A stretch of DNA of 6,882 nucleotides from positions 15,420-22,301 of the forward strand of contig PMBY01000181.1 of NCBI GenBank assembly GCA_003153875.1, in the 5' to 3' direction. The notes beneath the pieces were generated by a model. The model did no database searches and was not told where the DNA came from. It was given only the letters and a program-made list of their open reading frames with translations. Position 1 is the stretch's first letter. Every line of letters starts with the position of its first letter. The DNA comes from Myxococcales bacterium. Lineage in GTDB: Bacteria > Myxococcota > Polyangia > Fen-1088. The position numbers and the translations under genes were made by a program. Positions 5,583-6,882 of this stretch are shown in pieces.

Positions 5583-6716
5583 ATGAGAAAGCGGCTACGC
5601 GACCTCGGCTTCTCCATCGGGCATCTGCCCACGGGGCCGCTCAACGCCATCACCGACGTGCCCGGCGTGCGCGTGGGCCACACCACGCTGATCCAGGGCG
5701 AAGGGCCGCTGGTGGTGGGCAAGGGGCCGGTGCGCACAGGCGTGACCGCCATCCTGCCGCCTGACCCGATCTTTTCTGAGAGAGTTCTGGCTGGCGCTTT
5801 CGTGCTCAACGGCGCCGGCGAGGTTTCGGGCCTCACCCAGGTGGTGGAGTGGGGGCTTCTGGAAACCCCCATCTTGCTCACCAGCACCATGTCCGTGGGC
5901 AAGGTTTCGGATGCCACCATCAAGTGGATGACTCGCCGGTTTCCCGGCATTGGCACGGAATACGACGTAATCATTCCCATAGTGGCCGAATGCGACGACT
6001 CATGGCTCAACGATGTCGTGGGCCGGCACGTGCGCTCCGAGCACGTCTATCGCGCCATCGAGCAGGCCGAGGGTGGGCCGGTCGCGGAAGGCTGCGTGGG
6101 CGCAGGGACGGGACTAGTGACCTGTGACTTGAAGGCCGGCATCGGCACCAGCTCGCGCCAGGTGACCATCCACGGAACCCATGGGGACGCCGACCCGCTC
6201 ACCTACACCCTGGGAGTGTTGGTGCAGAGCAACTTCGGCGTCATGCGCTCGCTGTCCATCGCGGGGGCTCCGGTAGGCCAGATTCTCGAACCCGAGTTCA
6301 CTCGCGCCGAGAAGCGCGTGCGCAACGCCGGTTCCATCATCTGCGTGGTGGCCACCGATGCGCCGCTGTTATCGTCGCAGATCAACCGACTGTGCAAGCG
6401 CGCCGCCCTAGGCATCGGCCGGGTCGGTTCTTTCGCGGCCCACGCTTCGGGCGAGATCGTGATCGGCTTCTCCACCGCCAACAAAGTCCCCCGCGTCACC
6501 TCGGGCATGATTCATCCGATCGAGGTTTTGCTCGACGAAGTCTGCGATGGACTCTACGAGGCTGTGGTGGAGTGTACCGAGGAAGCCATCGTGAACGCCC
6601 TGTGTTCGGCCGAAGACATGACCGGTCCTTCCGGCCACTTTGCGCCCGCCTTGCCTCTTGATCGCCTGGCCGAAATCCTGTCGCGCCACCGCGAGGCGCA
6701 GAAAGTCGATCCATGA
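5583..6716 (+). CDS. P1-family peptidase (DmpA-type L-aminopeptidase/D-esterase, MEROPS S58)
   Basis: A 377-residue Ntn-type hydrolase, near the length of DmpA. Family hallmarks in order: ITDVPGVRVGHTT (23-35), a TGVTAILP strand (52-59), GAGEVSGL (77-84), VGAGTG (172-177), LVQSNFG (N217), NAGSIICVVATDAPL (248-262) and HASGEIVIGFST (S289, E291). Known family members cleave themselves at a Gly-Ser bond to give alpha and beta chains; here that bond is G250-S251, with S251 the expected nucleophile and N217, S289 and E291 at the expected supporting positions. The family removes N-terminal L-amino acids from short peptides, acts on D-amino-acid amides or esters, or cleaves beta-peptides; this member's substrate cannot be read from sequence. 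AECDDSWLND (135-144) lies in the region that holds substrate-pocket residues including an aromatic in characterised enzymes. There is no signal peptide, so it is likely cytoplasmic. It follows the ATP-grasp gene by 20 nt and its TGA overlaps the next ATG (ATGA, 6713-6716). Confidence 0.93.
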   Translation: MRKRLRDLGFSIGHLPTGPLNAITDVPGVRVGHTTLIQGEGPLVVGKGPVRTGVTAILPPDPIFSERVLAGAFVLNGAGEVSGLTQVVEWGLLETPILLTSTMSVGKVSDATIKWMTRRFPGIGTEYDVIIPIVAECDDSWLNDVVGRHVRSEHVYRAIEQAEGGPVAEGCVGAGTGLVTCDLKAGIGTSSRQVTIHGTHGDADPLTYTLGVLVQSNFGVMRSLSIAGAPVGQILEPEFTRAEKRVRNAGSIICVVATDAPLLSSQINRLCKRAALGIGRVGSFAAHASGEIVIGFSTANKVPRVTSGMIHPIEVLLDEVCDGLYEAVVECTEEAIVNALCSAEDMTGPSGHFAPALPLDRLAEILSRHREAQKVDP

Positions 6717-6781
6717 ACGTCAATCCCGCGACTGGGCCGTGGTCGTGGTCGTGGTCGTGGCCGTGGCCGTGGCCGAACTGA
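6713..6781 (+). CDS. Possible 22-residue Trp-rich micropeptide or leader ORF
   Basis: ATG at 6713 overlaps the peptidase TGA in an ATGA arrangement, usual for coupled genes. The 22-codon frame has a plain N-terminal part (MNVNPATGP), then alternating Trp with Ser and then Pro (WSWSWSWPWPWPN), six Trp in all, and stops at TGA 6779-6781. That stop is in frame with, and 15 nt before, the next ATG at 6797. No strong Shine-Dalgarno is visible, and the Trp run is exactly what the GG[CT]CGT hexamer repeat encodes in this frame. It may therefore be a chance ORF, a translated leader for the next gene, or a small peptide product. No family is recognised. Confidence 0.22.
   Translation: MNVNPATGPWSWSWSWPWPWPN
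6735..6775 (+). repeat. GG[CT]CGT hexanucleotide tandem repeat
   Basis: About 6.8 copies of a hexamer run in the order GGCCGT, three GGTCGT, two GGCCGT, then a partial GGCCG. It fills most of the spacer between the P1 peptidase stop and the next gene. The C/T variants are grouped, as expected from slippage or unequal exchange. On the opposite strand it would encode His-Gly/His-Asp runs, but no supported gene exists there. Confidence 0.9.
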
Positions 6782-6796
6782 CTAACCTCCGTTCCC

Positions 6797-6882
6797 ATGC
6801 GCATCGCCTTCCTGGTTCCCGACGTCAGAACCCAGCAGCCCAGCTTCGGGGGCATTCACCTGGCTTGGGCCGCGCACCGGCG
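6797..6882 (+). CDS. N-terminus of an unidentified protein, possibly a glycosyltransferase (3' end outside the window)
   Basis: From ATG 6797 the frame is open to the window end, giving 28 full codons. It opens MRIAFLVPDVR, a beta strand and loop as in Rossmann-like folds, then FGGIHLAWAAHR, where the GGI plus helix resembles the start of GT-B glycosyltransferases (GT4-like). That is a resemblance in under 30 residues and only a hint. No purine-rich ribosome site precedes it (the upstream bases are pyrimidine-rich), which fits coupling to the short ORF ending 15 nt before it. It could be the last visible member of the ligase/peptidase transcript. Confidence 0.55.
   Translation, partial: MRIAFLVPDVRTQQPSFGGIHLAWAAHR

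Noticed and set aside
6735..6775. CRISPR-like or origin iteron array
   Set aside because: Units are contiguous hexamers without spacers and there are no cas or replication genes; it is a simple microsatellite.
6496..6855. Minus-strand frame with a His-rich run (HGHGHDHDHDHG), suggestive of a metal-binding protein
   Set aside because: The His run is the antisense reading of the hexamer repeat, and most of the frame lies opposite the conserved P1 peptidase coding sequence.

Overview
The window is high-GC bacterial DNA. Lipoproteins with a Cys/Asp knob and PQQ repeats, a Pro-rich outer-membrane barrel, and a response regulator made only of receiver domains together suggest a myxobacterium-like (Myxococcota/Deltaproteobacteria) genome. 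This is an inference from gene style and composition. No rRNA, tRNA, CRISPR array, insertion sequence or phage gene was seen, and no stretch over 300 bases lacks a gene.

Left third (1-1403, minus strand): a two-gene cell-envelope unit. The upstream gene encodes a secreted outer-membrane beta-barrel protein (513-1403) with a good Shine-Dalgarno, a signal peptide and seven in-frame 18-bp repeats encoding PPPGYG-type hexapeptides. About 15 nt after its stop begins a lipoprotein with PQQ-type beta-propeller blades, which runs off the left edge. It has no ATG start and is easy to miss.

Middle (1510-3315, plus strand): a divergent 601-residue protein built from four receiver-like modules with no output domain. 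One module is canonical, one is partly degenerate and two are strongly degenerate.

Right half (3334-6882, plus strand): a sigma70-like promoter (TTGACG, 18-bp spacer, TCTACT) leads into a protein with two D-Ala-D-Ala-ligase-like ATP-grasp halves in one chain. Twenty nt later comes a P1-family (DmpA-type, MEROPS S58) aminopeptidase with an intact Gly-Ser self-cleavage site. The peptidase stop overlaps (ATGA) the start of a 22-codon ORF with six Trp codons carried by a GG[CT]CGT hexamer repeat. A partial gene, possibly a glycosyltransferase, then begins at 6797.

The ligase-peptidase pair is the most interesting unit. One enzyme looks able to form a peptide or peptide-like amide bond, and the other belongs to a family that hydrolyses N-terminal L-residues, D-residue amides or esters, or beta-peptides. 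A role in making and trimming a non-ribosomal or unusual short peptide is plausible but unproven.
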